Origin: JAWKJY01 sp041393535
GTDB taxonomy: Bacteria; Actinomycetota; Thermoleophilia; Gaiellales; Gaiellaceae
Reading direction: 5' to 3'
Assembly: GCA_041393535.1 (NCBI GenBank)
Contig: JAWKJY010000001.1
Coordinates: forward strand, 1 to 64,000
DNA length: 64,000 bases
Of this stretch, positions 7,623 to 17,572 are shown piece by piece (position 1 is the first letter of the stretch; every line of letters starts with the position of its first letter). The notes under the pieces were generated by a model that ran no database searches, was not told where the DNA came from, and saw only the letters and a program-made list of their open reading frames with translations. The position numbers and the translations under genes were made by a program.

Positions 7623-10600
7623 GTGAGCGTCATACGGCGACACCCTCGCCCGCGCTCCCGCATCGTCCGCGGGCTGCTCTCGCTCGCCCTCGTGGCGACG
7701 CTCCTGCCTGCCGGCGACGCGGCCGCCGCTCCGACGAACACCGTGGCGCCGGCCGTCTCGGGGACCGCTGCCGACGGGCAGCTGCTCACCTCGAGCGACG
7801 GCACCTGGACGGGGACCGGGGCCGTCACGACCACGCGGCGCTGGCAGCGCTGCGACTACGACGGCGACAACTGCGTCAACCTCGCCGCGACCGGGACGAC
7901 CTACACGGTCGTCGGGGCGGACGTCGGCTCGAGGCTGCGCGTCGTCGTGACCGGCACGGACTCGACCGGGAGCGCGGCCGCCGCGAGCGCGACCACGGCC
8001 GTCGTCACCGGCAACGTGCCGACGAACACGGTCGCGCCGACGATCACGGGAACGATGCGGCAGGGCCAGACCCTGACCGGCACGACCGGCACCTGGACCG
8101 GGTCGACGCCGATCACGTACCAGCACGCCTGGCTTCGCTGCGACGGGGCCGGCGGCTCGTGCGGCCCGATCGCCGGCGCGACGGCGTCGACGTACCAGCT
8201 CCAGCTCGCGGACGTCGCCGCGACGATCCGCGTCCGGATCACCGCCACGAACGCGGCGGGCGCGACGCAGGCCTCGTCGCTGCAGACCGCGGCGATCGCG
8301 CCGGCGGCGCCGCCCGTCAACACCGCTCTGCCGACGATCAGCGGCACGCCCCGGGACGGGCAGACGCTCACGTCCGCCACCGGGACATGGACGGGCACCG
8401 CGACGATCACGTACGCGCGCCAGTGGCAGCGCTGCGACTCCGGCGGCGGCGCCTGCGCGAACGTCTCCGCCACCGGCACGAGCTACGCGCTGACGGCGGC
8501 GGACGTCGGCTCGACGATCCGCGTGATCGTCACGGGGACGAACCCGGACGGGTCGTCCGCCGCCACGAGCTCGGTCACCGGGGTCGTCGCCGTCAACCCG
8601 CCCGGGAGCAACGCGGCGCCGGCCGTGTCGGGCGCGACTCGCGCCGGGCAGACCCTGACCACGACGAACGGCACCTGGTCGGGCACGGCGCCGCTGACGT
8701 TCTCCTACGCCTGGTACCGCTGCGACGGCGCCGGCTCGAACTGCTCCGCGATCGGCGGTGCGACGGGGACCACGTACACGCTCCAGGTGGCGGACGTCGG
8801 CTCGACCGTTCGCTCGCAGGTCACCGCGACCAACTCCGCCGGCAGCGCCTCGCGGCAGTCGAACCAGACCGTGGCGATCACGCCGGCCCAGCCGCCGGTG
8901 AACACCGTCTCGCCGACCGTCACCGGCACCGCCAAGGACGGGCAGACGCTGACCGCGGTGAAGGGCACCTGGACCGGGATCGCGACGATCGCCTACACCT
9001 ACGCGTGGGAGCGCTGCAACGCGGCGGGCGGAGCGTGCGCGTCGATCGGCGTGACGACGACGACCTACTCGGCGACTGCGGCGGACGTCGGCTCGACGCT
9101 GCGCGTCGTCGTCTCGGCGACCAACCCGGACGGGGCCTCGTCGGCGACCAGCGCCGTGACGGCGGTGGTCGTCGCTGCGGCTCCCGCGAGCACTGCGCTG
9201 CCCGCGGTCAGCGGCACCGCCCGCGACGGTCAGACGCTCACCGCGACGAACGGGACGTGGAGCGGAACGCCGACGATCACCTACGCGACCGCGTGGGAGC
9301 GCTGCGACTCGTCCGGCGGCTCCTGCGCGGCGATCTCCGGCGCCACGGGCTCGACCTACGTCGTCGTCCCCGCGGACATCGGCGGGAAGCTCCGGGCCGT
9401 CGTCACCGCCACGAACGCTGCCGGCTCGACCGTTGCGTCCTCGGCCGTGACGGCGCTCGTCGCGGCCGCGCCGCCCGTCAACACCGTCGCGCCGTCGCTC
9501 ACCGGGGTGCCTGCGGACGGCCAGACCCTGCTCGGCGACCAGGGCACGTGGGCCGGCACGGCGCCGCTCACGTACTCCTACCAGTGGCGGCGCTGCAACG
9601 CCGCAGGGGCATCGTGCACGAGCATCGCCGGCGAGACGGGCGCGAGCTACGTGCTCGTCAGCGCGGACGTCGGCAAGACGATCCGGTTCCAGGTCACTGG
9701 CACGAACGCGGCCGGGTCGGTCGTGGGCACGTCCGGCCAGAGCGCCGTCGTGCTCGCGGCGCCGCCCGCATCGACCGCACCGCCGACCATCACCGGCACC
9801 CTGACCGACGGCCAGGCGCTCACCGCCTCGACCGGGACGTTCGGCGGGACGACGCCGCTCACGTACGTCTACGCGTGGCAGCGCTGCGCGCCCGCCGGCG
9901 GCTCCTGCACGGCGATCACCGGCGCGACGAGCTCGACCTACACGGCCCAGAGCGCGGACGTGGGCCGGCCGCTGCGCGTCGTCGTCACCGCGACGAACAG
10001 CGCCGGCAGCGCGGTGGGGTCGAGCGCCGAGACGGCGCAGATCGCCGCGGTCCCGCCGGCCAACACGATCCTCCCGTCGATCTCGGGCACGCCCCGCGAC
10101 GGGCTGACGCTCACGGCGATCGTCGGGACCTGGACCGGGACGACGCCGCAGACGCGGACGTACCAGTGGCGCCGCTGCGACGCGGCCGGCGGGAACTGCA
10201 GCGACATCGGCGGGGCGACCGGCTCGACGTACGTCGCGGTCGCCGCGGACGTCGGCTCGACGATCCGGGTCGTCGTGACCTCGACCAACCCGGCCGCCTC
10301 GGTGCCGGCCACCTCCGACCGCACGGCGCTCGTCGGGGCCGCGCCGCCCGTCGGCACCGTGCTGCCGGCGATCACGGGGACGCCCCGCGACGGGCAGGTC
10401 CTGACCGCCGATCCGGGCGGCTGGACGGGGACGCCGACGATCTCCTTCGCCTACCAGTGGCGCCGCTGCACGACGACCTGCGTCGACATCGTCGGCGCGG
10501 TCAACCAGACCTACACCCTCTCGACGGCGGACGTCGCCGCGACGATCCGCGTCTTCGTCACGGGCTCGAACGACGGCGGCTACTCCACGCAGCTCTCGCC

Positions 10601-13085
10601 CGCGACGGGCGTCGTGCTGCCCTACCCGCCGGCGAACACGGCGCTGCCGTTGATCACGGGAACGGTTCGCGACGGGGAGCTCGTCACGGCCAGCCAGGGG
10701 GCCTGGACGGGCGTCGTACCGATCGTCGTGACCTATCGGTGGTGGCGCTGCGACACGAACGGAGCCAACTGCAGTGTGATCGAGGACGCGACGGCGTCCC
10801 AGTATCAGCTGACCCCGACCGACGTCGGGCTGACGCTCCGGGTGGAGGCCATCGCCACGAACCCGGGTGGCTCGACGTCTGCCTTCTCCGACCAGTCCCA
10901 GATCGGCCAGCCGACCCCGCCCGTGAACGTCCTGGGAGCCTCGGTGGCGGGCAAGCTCGGCATCGGACAGGTGGTGACCGCCGACGTGGGCACGTGGGTG
11001 GGATCGCCCCCGCTCGTTTACACGTACCAGTGGCAGCGCTGCGACCTCGGCGGGACGAGCTGCGCGGACGTCTCGGGCGCGACGGCGCCCGCCTACCAGC
11101 TGGTGCCCGCCGACCTCGGCTTCCGGATGCGCGTCCACGTCTCGGTGACGAACGCCGCCGGGACGGCGGAGGTCGACTCCGCCGCGAGCGACCACGAGGT
11201 GCGCGACGACCCGCCGGTGAACACGGCTCCCGTCGCCGTCGTGGCCGACCCCGTCACGGCGCAGGGGATCCGCCTGTCGATCGACCTGGGTGAGTGGGGC
11301 GGCTTCGCGCCGATGCTCCCCGCGTACCAGTGGCTTCGCTGCGACACCATCGGCGACTCCTGCGCCCCGATCGTCGGCGCCACGGAGGCGACGTACCTGC
11401 CGGTCGAGGCGGACGTCGGCTCGACGCTGCGGGTCAGCGTGACGATGGAGAACGACATCGGGTACGGAAGCTCGACGAGCGATCAGACGCTCCAGGTCCA
11501 GCTGCCCCCGCCCGCGAACACCATCCGGCCCGTGGTGACCGGTACGCCGAAGCCCGGGACCGATCTCACGACCACGACGGGGACCTGGGTCGGAGGCGCC
11601 CCGCTCAGCTACGAGACGTCGTGGCTCCGCTGCGACGCGGACGGGATCGGGTGCGAGCAGATCCTCGACGCGTCGGGCCTGAAGTACACGCTGCGCGACG
11701 AGGACGTCGGACACACGATCCGTGCGAGTGTGGCCGCAACCAACCCGACGATGACGGTGGTGCGGGAGTCCGATGCCACGCCGGTCGTCTACGCCCTCGT
11801 CCCGGCGAACACGGTCAAGCCGACGGTGGCGACGATCGAGTCGGGCGTCAAGGCCCGTCAGGGGGTCGAGCTGATCGGAGCCGGCGGAACGTGGAACGGG
11901 ACGTCGCCGCTGGTCTTCACCTACCAGTGGCAGCGGTGCGCCTCGACCACGGACTGCACGGACATCCCGGGCGCGACCGGCCTCACGTACACGCTGACGG
12001 CATCCGACGTCGCGCTCCGCGTCCGGCTGCTGGTCGTGGCGGCCAACTCCGCCGGCCAGGTGGCTGCCGCAAGCGTGCCGACTGCGGCGGTCGCCGGGCT
12101 CGCGCCGATCTCGCTGACGAAGCCCGTCGTCACCGGCAGGACGTCGGAGGGCAGCGAGCTGTCCGCCGATCCCGGGACGTGGACGGGCACTGGCGCCATC
12201 TCGTACACGTTCCAGTGGAAGCGCTGCGACGCGGGCGGGAGCTGCAAGCAGATCCCGAAGGCGACCCAGCCGACGTACGCGATCGCGTCCGACGACGTCG
12301 GAATGCGGCTTGCGGTGCAGATCACGGCCAAGAACGCCATCGGGAAGACCGATGCCGAGAGCGCTCCGACCGAGGAGGTCGCGGCGATCAAGCCGAGGGC
12401 GAAGACCCGCCCGTCGATCCGCAAGCCGGTCGCCGAGCTCGCCGCCGGCCTGAAGCTCGAGGTCGACACGGGCACGTGGACGGGCTCCCAGCCGATCACC
12501 TTCGAGTACCAGTGGCTGCGCTGCGCGCCCGGCGGACGGGAGTGCGCCGAGATCGACGGCGCGACCGCCGAGTCGTACACGCTCGAGGAGTCCGACCTGC
12601 AGAAGGGCAGGCCCGCGCTCGCCGGCTCGCTGCGCGTCACGATCACGGCGGCGAACAAGGGCGGCAAGGCCGTCGCGACGACGAAGGCCTTCGGGGCGCC
12701 CGCGCCGACGGCCCGGGTTCGCGTCCGGCCGTCGATGGCGGGCTGGGACAGCCGCAACCGCCGGACCGTGACGATCACCTGCGCCAGGCGCGGCGTCCTG
12801 CCGTGCACCGGGAAGCTCGTCGTCGAGTCCGCGCCGTTCACGAGGCGGCTCAGCTACCGCGTGCTGAGCGGCGCGACCCGCGTCTACACGCGGGCGCTGA
12901 CGAAGGCGGAGAGGAAGGCGGCGCGCGTCGCCGGGGCCTTCGACGCGAAGGTGACCGTGACCGAGCGTCTGCGCAACCCGGTCACGCGCCCGCTCACGCT
13001 GACCCTGCCCAAGCTCGAGCCGAAGACGAAGACGAAGGCGAAGGCGAAGGCGAAGGCGAAGGCGAAGGCGAAGGCCACGCGCTAG
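7623..13085 (+). CDS. Giant secreted protein with 17 tandem Ig-like repeats
   Basis: A protein of 1820 residues. Residues 1-33 form a signal peptide (basic RRHPRPRSR, hydrophobic LLSLALVATLLPA, then a likely AAA/P cleavage site). Seventeen repeats of about 97 residues follow, each built as PPxNTxxPxIxGTxxDGQxL, GTWTGTxPxTYxYxWxRC, a second Cys about 8 residues later, then ADVGSTIRVxVTxTNxxG. The paired Cys suggests one disulfide per domain. Repeats 1-10 are very similar and 12-17 more diverged. The C-terminal ~150 residues form a different domain (RPSMAGWDSRNRRTVTITCARRG) ending in alternating Lys-Ala. There is no LPXTG motif. It is probably an adhesin or extracellular scaffold; no catalytic motif is seen. 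Confidence 0.88.
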   Translation: MSVIRRHPRPRSRIVRGLLSLALVATLLPAGDAAAAPTNTVAPAVSGTAADGQLLTSSDGTWTGTGAVTTTRRWQRCDYDGDNCVNLAATGTTYTVVGADVGSRLRVVVTGTDSTGSAAAASATTAVVTGNVPTNTVAPTITGTMRQGQTLTGTTGTWTGSTPITYQHAWLRCDGAGGSCGPIAGATASTYQLQLADVAATIRVRITATNAAGATQASSLQTAAIAPAAPPVNTALPTISGTPRDGQTLTSATGTWTGTATITYARQWQRCDSGGGACANVSATGTSYALTAADVGSTIRVIVTGTNPDGSSAATSSVTGVVAVNPPGSNAAPAVSGATRAGQTLTTTNGTWSGTAPLTFSYAWYRCDGAGSNCSAIGGATGTTYTLQVADVGSTVRSQVTATNSAGSASRQSNQTVAITPAQPPVNTVSPTVTGTAKDGQTLTAVKGTWTGIATIAYTYAWERCNAAGGACASIGVTTTTYSATAADVGSTLRVVVSATNPDGASSATSAVTAVVVAAAPASTALPAVSGTARDGQTLTATNGTWSGTPTITYATAWERCDSSGGSCAAISGATGSTYVVVPADIGGKLRAVVTATNAAGSTVASSAVTALVAAAPPVNTVAPSLTGVPADGQTLLGDQGTWAGTAPLTYSYQWRRCNAAGASCTSIAGETGASYVLVSADVGKTIRFQVTGTNAAGSVVGTSGQSAVVLAAPPASTAPPTITGTLTDGQALTASTGTFGGTTPLTYVYAWQRCAPAGGSCTAITGATSSTYTAQSADVGRPLRVVVTATNSAGSAVGSSAETAQIAAVPPANTILPSISGTPRDGLTLTAIVGTWTGTTPQTRTYQWRRCDAAGGNCSDIGGATGSTYVAVAADVGSTIRVVVTSTNPAASVPATSDRTALVGAAPPVGTVLPAITGTPRDGQVLTADPGGWTGTPTISFAYQWRRCTTTCVDIVGAVNQTYTLSTADVAATIRVFVTGSNDGGYSTQLSPATGVVLPYPPANTALPLITGTVRDGELVTASQGAWTGVVPIVVTYRWWRCDTNGANCSVIEDATASQYQLTPTDVGLTLRVEAIATNPGGSTSAFSDQSQIGQPTPPVNVLGASVAGKLGIGQVVTADVGTWVGSPPLVYTYQWQRCDLGGTSCADVSGATAPAYQLVPADLGFRMRVHVSVTNAAGTAEVDSAASDHEVRDDPPVNTAPVAVVADPVTAQGIRLSIDLGEWGGFAPMLPAYQWLRCDTIGDSCAPIVGATEATYLPVEADVGSTLRVSVTMENDIGYGSSTSDQTLQVQLPPPANTIRPVVTGTPKPGTDLTTTTGTWVGGAPLSYETSWLRCDADGIGCEQILDASGLKYTLRDEDVGHTIRASVAATNPTMTVVRESDATPVVYALVPANTVKPTVATIESGVKARQGVELIGAGGTWNGTSPLVFTYQWQRCASTTDCTDIPGATGLTYTLTASDVALRVRLLVVAANSAGQVAAASVPTAAVAGLAPISLTKPVVTGRTSEGSELSADPGTWTGTGAISYTFQWKRCDAGGSCKQIPKATQPTYAIASDDVGMRLAVQITAKNAIGKTDAESAPTEEVAAIKPRAKTRPSIRKPVAELAAGLKLEVDTGTWTGSQPITFEYQWLRCAPGGRECAEIDGATAESYTLEESDLQKGRPALAGSLRVTITAANKGGKAVATTKAFGAPAPTARVRVRPSMAGWDSRNRRTVTITCARRGVLPCTGKLVVESAPFTRRLSYRVLSGATRVYTRALTKAERKAARVAGAFDAKVTVTERLRNPVTRPLTLTLPKLEPKTKTKAKAKAKAKAKAKATR
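13023..13076 (+). repeat. AAG-RCG hexanucleotide tract encoding a Lys-Thr/Lys-Ala tail
   Basis: Two AAGACG units are followed by seven AAGGCG/C units at the very end of the giant repeat gene, encoding (KT)2(KA)7. In-frame changes in copy number would change tail length without frameshift. The polycationic tail could bind anionic wall polymers; that is inference. Confidence 0.8.
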
Positions 13086-13126
13086 CCGTCGGTTCGGCCC
13101 GCGCGCTCCCGGGGAACCCTCAGGGG

Positions 13127-14178
13127 ATGCGCGTGCTCGCCGACGTCGGGCGCTCGCGGCTCGGGCGACGGCTGATCGGGGAGTCGCACGACCCGCGGGT
13201 CGTGCTCGCAGTCATCCTCGTGATCGAGGCGGCGACGGGCGTGGGGCTGGCGTACTGGGCCGGCTGGGATCGGATCTCGGCCGGGATCAAGCTCACGACG
13301 GGCGTCTGGATCGCGCTCTGCCTCGGCGGCCAGCTGCTCGCCTACGTCGGCTACGCGATCGGCTTCCGCGAGGTCGTCGGCGCGGCCGGCGGCCCGCGCC
13401 TGCCGCTGCCGGTCTCGGGCGGGGTCGTCGCCGCGGGCTTCGCGCCGGTCTTCAGCGCGTCGATGCTCGGCGGCTTCGCCGTCGACCGCGTCGTCCTCGA
13501 GGAGATGCGGCTCGACCGGCACGAGGTCACGGCGCGGCTCGTGGCCCTGAACGTGCTCGAGTACCTCGCGCTGGCCCCCGTCGCCTGCGTCGCCGGGCTG
13601 CTCGCCTACGTGGGCGTCGGCGGCCACGCGCCGGCCAGCATCTCGCTGCCGTGGCTCGCCGTCGTGCCGGGCGTCGCGGTCGCCTGGTGGTTGAGCGGGC
13701 CGTCGCGCCGCCGTCGGCTGCTCGACGCGCGCGGCCGGGGGCTGTTCCGCCGCGGCCTGGCCCACGCGGTCGCCGGGCTCTCGATCCTCCGGGTCCGCCC
13801 GCTGAACCCCGGGCTCGGGTTCGTGGGGATCGGCCTCTACTGGGCGGGCGACGTGCTCTCCTCTGGGCCGCCCTGCGGCTGTTCGACGTGCGCCTCGGCC
13901 CGGCCGCGCTGATCCTCGCCTACGCGACCGGCTACGCGCTGACGCGGCGCGCGCTGCCCGCCGGCGGCCCCGGCGCCGTCGAGGTGCTGCTGCCGCTCGC
14001 GCTCGCCTGGGTCGGCGTGCCGTTCTGGCAGGCGGTCGTCGGCGCGCTCACCTACCGCTTCTTCAACTTCTGGCTCGCGCTCGTCCCGGGGCTCGTCCTG
14101 CTCCTCCGCATGCGGGGGCTCGACCGCGCCCTGCCGCGGCACGGGTCGGAGGGCCCGGTGCCCAGGGCGCGGACGTAG
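13127..14178 (+). CDS. Flippase-like/UPF0104 membrane protein (frameshifted)
   Basis: Over the full span this encodes about 350 residues with seven or more hydrophobic segments, in the lysylphosphatidylglycerol-synthase TM/UPF0104 superfamily. The first part reads to GFVGIGLYWAGDVLS; a missing base in CTCTCCTCTGGG near 13860 shifts the frame, after which LWAALRLFDVRLGP, ILAYATGYALTRRALPAGGPGAVEVLL and FWLALVPGLVLLL continue the same protein. The C-terminal ATGY...LPAGGPG motif is shared with the paralogue at 17573-18679. Superfamily members include lipid-linked sugar or aminoacyl-lipid transporters; the substrate is unknown. A single-base sequencing deletion is the likely cause. Confidence 0.78.
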
Positions 14179-14297
14179 ACGTTCCGCGTCCGGCGGCGGG
14201 CCGCCCCCGTCCCGCGCGGCTCCGTACCCGGCTGGCAGGTGGACGCGCGGCGCGGAGGCCGTGCGGCGGTCGCGTCGCTCCGGGCGTCCGGGAGCGG

Positions 14298-14690
14298 TCA
14301 GCCGACGCCGAGCTGGCGCTTCATCGTGACGGAGTCGCCGTAGACCGTGACCTCGGCGAACAGGCCGTCCCGGAAGACGTACGCGTTGCAGTTCTCGAAG
14401 TGCAGCGGCCGGCCGTCGGCCGTCTCGGCGTCGAAGACGAGCTCCGAGATCCCGCGGTCGCCGTCGACGAGGATCCGCGTCGCGACCTCGCGCCGGTTGC
14501 GCATCCGCTCGACGACGCCGGCGAAGAACCCGCGCAGCGCCTCTCGCCCGACGACGGGCTCGGGGTTGTACGAGACCCGGAAGACGGCGTCCTCCGTGAA
14601 GCACGCGAGCACCGCGTCGAGGTCGCCGCGCTCGACCGCCGCGAAGTAGTCGTGGACGAGCTGCTCGTAGTGGGCCGCGCCGTGACTCAT
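14298..14690 (-). CDS. SnoaL-like/NTF2-superfamily protein
   Basis: A protein of 130 residues with the compact NTF2 fold pattern: HYEQLVHDYFAAVERGDLDAVLACFTEDAVF, then GREALRGFFAGVVERM, LVFDAETADGRPLHFENCNAYVFRDGLFAEVTVYGD. Such proteins are small isomerases, cyclases or binding proteins; the sequence does not tell which. Its start overlaps the stop of the next SnoaL-like gene upstream (ATGA-type overlap at 14687-14690), so the two are co-transcribed and may form a heteromer or be diverged duplicates. Confidence 0.85.
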   Translation of the reverse strand: MSHGAAHYEQLVHDYFAAVERGDLDAVLACFTEDAVFRVSYNPEPVVGREALRGFFAGVVERMRNRREVATRILVDGDRGISELVFDAETADGRPLHFENCNAYVFRDGLFAEVTVYGDSVTMKRQLGVG

Positions 14691-15060
14691 CCCGCGAGCG
14701 CCTCCAGCAGCGGCGCCGTGTCGGCGTACGTGCGGATCGCGGCGATGCGGCCGTCGGCGACGTCCCAGATCCGCAGCACGTCGAGGGCCGCGGTGCGGCC
14801 CGCCGTCGTCGTCGCGGTCAGCCGGTGCTCGGTCGCGACGGCGTCGCCCTGGACGATCGCCGAGCGCTCCTCGTTGCGCTGCTCGGGCCAGCCCGCCTTG
14901 TCCGCCTCGAGCAGGGCGCGCAGCGCCTCGCGCCCGTGCAGCGGCTCGTCCTTGAACACGGAGCGGAGCGCGTCACGTCGTCGGCGAGCAGCGCGACGAC
15001 GTCGTCGATCTCGCCCCTCACGTGCGCGATGAACGTCCGGATCAGGTCGACGGCGGCCAC
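14687..15060 (-). CDS. SnoaL-like/NTF2-superfamily protein (frameshifted)
   Basis: The N-terminal 28 residues (MAAVDLIRTFIAHVRGEIDDVVALLADD) and the C-terminal part (VFKDEPLHGREALRALLEADKAG ... LRIWDVADGRIAAIRTYADT) lie in different frames. Together they give a normal NTF2-fold protein of about 124 residues if one base is restored near 14965-14975. The pattern GREALRALLEADKAGWPEQ parallels the downstream gene. The function is unknown. Confidence 0.7.
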
Positions 15061-15096
15061 TGCGGCGGCATCCTAGCGCCGGGAGGCCCGAGCTGC

Positions 15097-15542
15097 CTAG
15101 CGCGCCGTGGCGGCCGCGCCCACGGCCAGGACGTGCACGTAGCGGAGTGGGTCACGAGCCTCGCCGTCGTCGGGAGGATCGCTGCGCCCGTCGCGCGGAC
15201 CCGGACGGTCCAGTCCGTCCCTCCCGTCGGGAAGGAGATGCGCCCCCGGGTAGAGGCCCGGGCGGACCTCCTCCAGCCGCGCCGGGCGGGTCGCCATCCG
15301 GTGGTCCGGGGCGACCATCGTCCCGACCGCCGTGACCGTCGCGCCCTCGACGGGCTCGTCGGGGCCCCGGCGTCGGTGAGCTGCACGGTCACGACCCGCA
15401 CGAACGGCGTCTCGCCGCTCACCTTCGCGCCGATCCGCGGCCGGGTCGGGTCGGGCTCGGCCCGCGCGCCGGTCGCGGGGGCGAGCGCGGCCGCGGCGGC
15501 CGCGGGGGCGAGCCAGGGGAGGAGCCGGCGGAGGTTCGACAC
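15097..15542 (-). CDS. FixH/YtkA-like secreted protein (multiple frameshifts)
   Basis: An N-terminal signal or anchor segment (LRRLLPWLAPAAAAAALAPA) is followed by strands typical of YtkA/FixH-like Ig folds: FVRVVTVQLTDAGAP, then in a second frame EPVEGATVTAVGTM and PARLEEVRPGLYPG, then in a third frame RISFPTGGTDWTVRVRATG, and finally YVHVLAVGAAATAR. Indels near 15367 (C run), 15245 (G run) and roughly 15140 would reconcile them; the last is the least certain. The GTG at 15542 lies 7 nt after TACTCC. Family members sit in the periplasm or on the membrane near copper or cytochrome assembly systems. No such system is adjacent, so the role is open. Confidence 0.5.
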
Positions 15543-15654
15543 CTGGACGGGAGTACGGCGCACGGGTGCCGCCGATTCGCCGGGCACGGGGCGCGCCCCC
15601 GCAGGCTACGGGACGATCCGGCCGCGGACGAGCCGCCCCCCGGCCCGGGCGCGC

Positions 15655-17508
15655 TCACCCCTCCGGGCGTTCGCCCCGGCCCTCTCCCGCCTCGCGGATC
15701 CGCCGTCGGGAAGCCCCCGCGCGCCGGTCGCGGGTCGCCGGGCTCGCGAGCGCGAACGCGGCGTTGACGAGCGCCAGGTGGGAGAGCGCCTGCGGGACGT
15801 TGCCGAGCTGAGCCCCGGTCGCGGGGTCGACCTGCTCCGCGAGCAGGCCCACGTCGCTGGCGTGCGCGAGCGCCCCCTCGACCACCTCGGCGCCCTCGTC
15901 GACGCGGCCGAGCCGGGCGAGCGCCGAGGCGAGCCAGAACGAGCAGGCGAGGAAGGCGCCCTCCTCGCCGGCCAGCCCGCTGGTCCGGTAGAGGAGCGGC
16001 CCGACGCCGAGCTCGCCTCGGAGCGCTGCGATCGTCCCCGCGAGGCGCTCCGGCCGGCCGTCGAAGGCGCCCCACGGCGCCGCGCGGAGCACGCCCGCGT
16101 CGAGGGCGTGCGGGTCGTCGGCGGCGCCGACGTACGCGCCGCGCGCCTCGCTCCAGCAGCGCTCGTCGACGAACGCACGCACGCGCGCGGCCTCGACGAG
16201 CCAGCGCGACGGGCCTCCCCGCGGCAGCTCGCCGCGCTCGGCGAGCGAGGTCGCACGCGTGAGCGCGTGCCAGCAGCCGAGCTTCGAGAGGGTGTGGTGC
16301 GAGCGGGTGCGCCGCGCCTCCCAGATCCCCGCGTCGCGGCGGTGCCAGTTCGCCGCGACCCAGTCGGCCACCTCGGCGAGGTGGCGGCCCCCCGCCGGGT
16401 CGAAGGCGTTCCCGTGCAGGACGTAGAGCCAGGCCGTCTCGAACAGGTCGCCGTAGCACTCGAGCTGGCGCTGGCCCGCGGCCGCGTTCCCGATCCGCAC
16501 CGGCCGCGAGCCGCGGTACCCCTCGACGTCGAGCGTTCGCTCGCTCCTCGGCGACGTCCCGTCCACGGCGAAGCAGACCGGGAGCTCGGGCTGCGCGGCG
16601 CGCGAGGCGCGCAGCAGGAAGCCGAACGACTGCTGGACGAGCTCACGCGAGCCGAGCCGGATCAGCGCGTCGAGGGCGAAGCACGAGTCGCGCACCCACG
16701 CGAAGCGGTAGTCCCAGTTGCGCTCGCCCCCGATGCGCTCGGGGAGGGAGGTCGTCGCGGCCGCGAGGATCGCGCCGGTCGGCGCGTAGGTGAGCAGGCG
16801 CAGCACGAGCGCGGCGCGCACGACCTGGTCGCGCCACGGGCCGTCGTAGGCGACGCCGCCCGACCAGCGCCGCCAGGCGGCCGCGGTCGACTCCAGCCGG
16901 CGCTCGAGCTCGTCCCGCCGCGGCAGCGGGAGCGGCGCGTCGCGCGTCCCGACGAGGGCGAGGTGGCCGACCTGGCCCTGCGCGAGCGTGGCCGCGCCCT
17001 CGATGCCGTCCTGCCCTGCGACCGGCTGGCCCAGGTCCCAGGCGAGCACGGCGAGGGCGTCGCCCTCGCTCGCGACGACGGGCACGCCGCAGCCGTGCAC
17101 CTCGACGCGCGTCCGCCCGCCGGCCAGCCGCGGCTCGATGCTCCAGCGGAGCTCGACCCGCCCCCGGAGGCACTCGACGCGCCGGACGAGCTCGAGCCAG
17201 GCGAGCGGCCCGCCGTCCGAGGTCGTCAGCGCGTCGACGACGCGGAGCGTCCCCCCGTCGGCGTGGACGACGGTTGCGAGGACGTTCGTCCCGGGCAGGT
17301 AGGCCCGCTCGACCTCGTGGGCGCCGACGACGTCGAGCCGGCAGGCGCCGCCCCGGCCGGCATCCAGCAGCCGGCCGAACAGGGGCGCGTCCGCCATGGT
17401 CGGGAAGCCGAGCCAGTCGATCGAGAGGTCGCGCGCGACGAGCGCGACCCGCACGCCGTCGCCGAGGGCGGCGTAGGACTCGATCGGGGCGTACCCGTCA
17501 CGGCGCAC
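15655..17508 (-). CDS. Glycoside hydrolase family 15 (glucoamylase/trehalase-like)
   Basis: A cytoplasmic protein of 617 residues. The N-terminal beta-sandwich starts with the usual PIESYAALGDGVRVALVARDLSIDWL; the (alpha/alpha)6 catalytic domain has GGERNWDYRFAWVRDSCFALDALI at about 270-293, ECYGDLFETAW, GIWEARR...HHTLSKLGCWHAL with the predicted general acid Glu, and a downstream GEEGAFLACSFWL with the second Glu. Actinobacterial members hydrolyse trehalose or alpha-glucans. The length is normal for the family and the gene is intact. The C-terminal ~30 residues are Arg/Gly-rich and probably disordered. It is flanked by two flippase-like paralogues. Confidence 0.93.
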   Translation of the reverse strand: MRRDGYAPIESYAALGDGVRVALVARDLSIDWLGFPTMADAPLFGRLLDAGRGGACRLDVVGAHEVERAYLPGTNVLATVVHADGGTLRVVDALTTSDGGPLAWLELVRRVECLRGRVELRWSIEPRLAGGRTRVEVHGCGVPVVASEGDALAVLAWDLGQPVAGQDGIEGAATLAQGQVGHLALVGTRDAPLPLPRRDELERRLESTAAAWRRWSGGVAYDGPWRDQVVRAALVLRLLTYAPTGAILAAATTSLPERIGGERNWDYRFAWVRDSCFALDALIRLGSRELVQQSFGFLLRASRAAQPELPVCFAVDGTSPRSERTLDVEGYRGSRPVRIGNAAAGQRQLECYGDLFETAWLYVLHGNAFDPAGGRHLAEVADWVAANWHRRDAGIWEARRTRSHHTLSKLGCWHALTRATSLAERGELPRGGPSRWLVEAARVRAFVDERCWSEARGAYVGAADDPHALDAGVLRAAPWGAFDGRPERLAGTIAALRGELGVGPLLYRTSGLAGEEGAFLACSFWLASALARLGRVDEGAEVVEGALAHASDVGLLAEQVDPATGAQLGNVPQALSHLALVNAAFALASPATRDRRAGASRRRIREAGEGRGERPEG

Positions 17509-17572
17509 GGCGCACGCTCCGCCGCGGCGCGGCCGGCCCGGCCGCTCGCGCCGCCCGTCCCACGGCGCCTGG

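Noticed and set aside
7506..11714. A 1402-codon open frame on the minus strand opposite the giant repeat gene
   Set aside because: It is antisense to a protein with a signal peptide and 17 recognisable repeats. Its translation is Arg/Asp/Val-rich periodic sequence that mirrors the repeats, as expected for a high-GC shadow frame.
14818..15060. Separate short gene starting MAAVDLIRTF
   Set aside because: It is the N-terminal part of the frameshifted SnoaL-like protein; the sequence after ADDVTR is out of frame and unlike the family.
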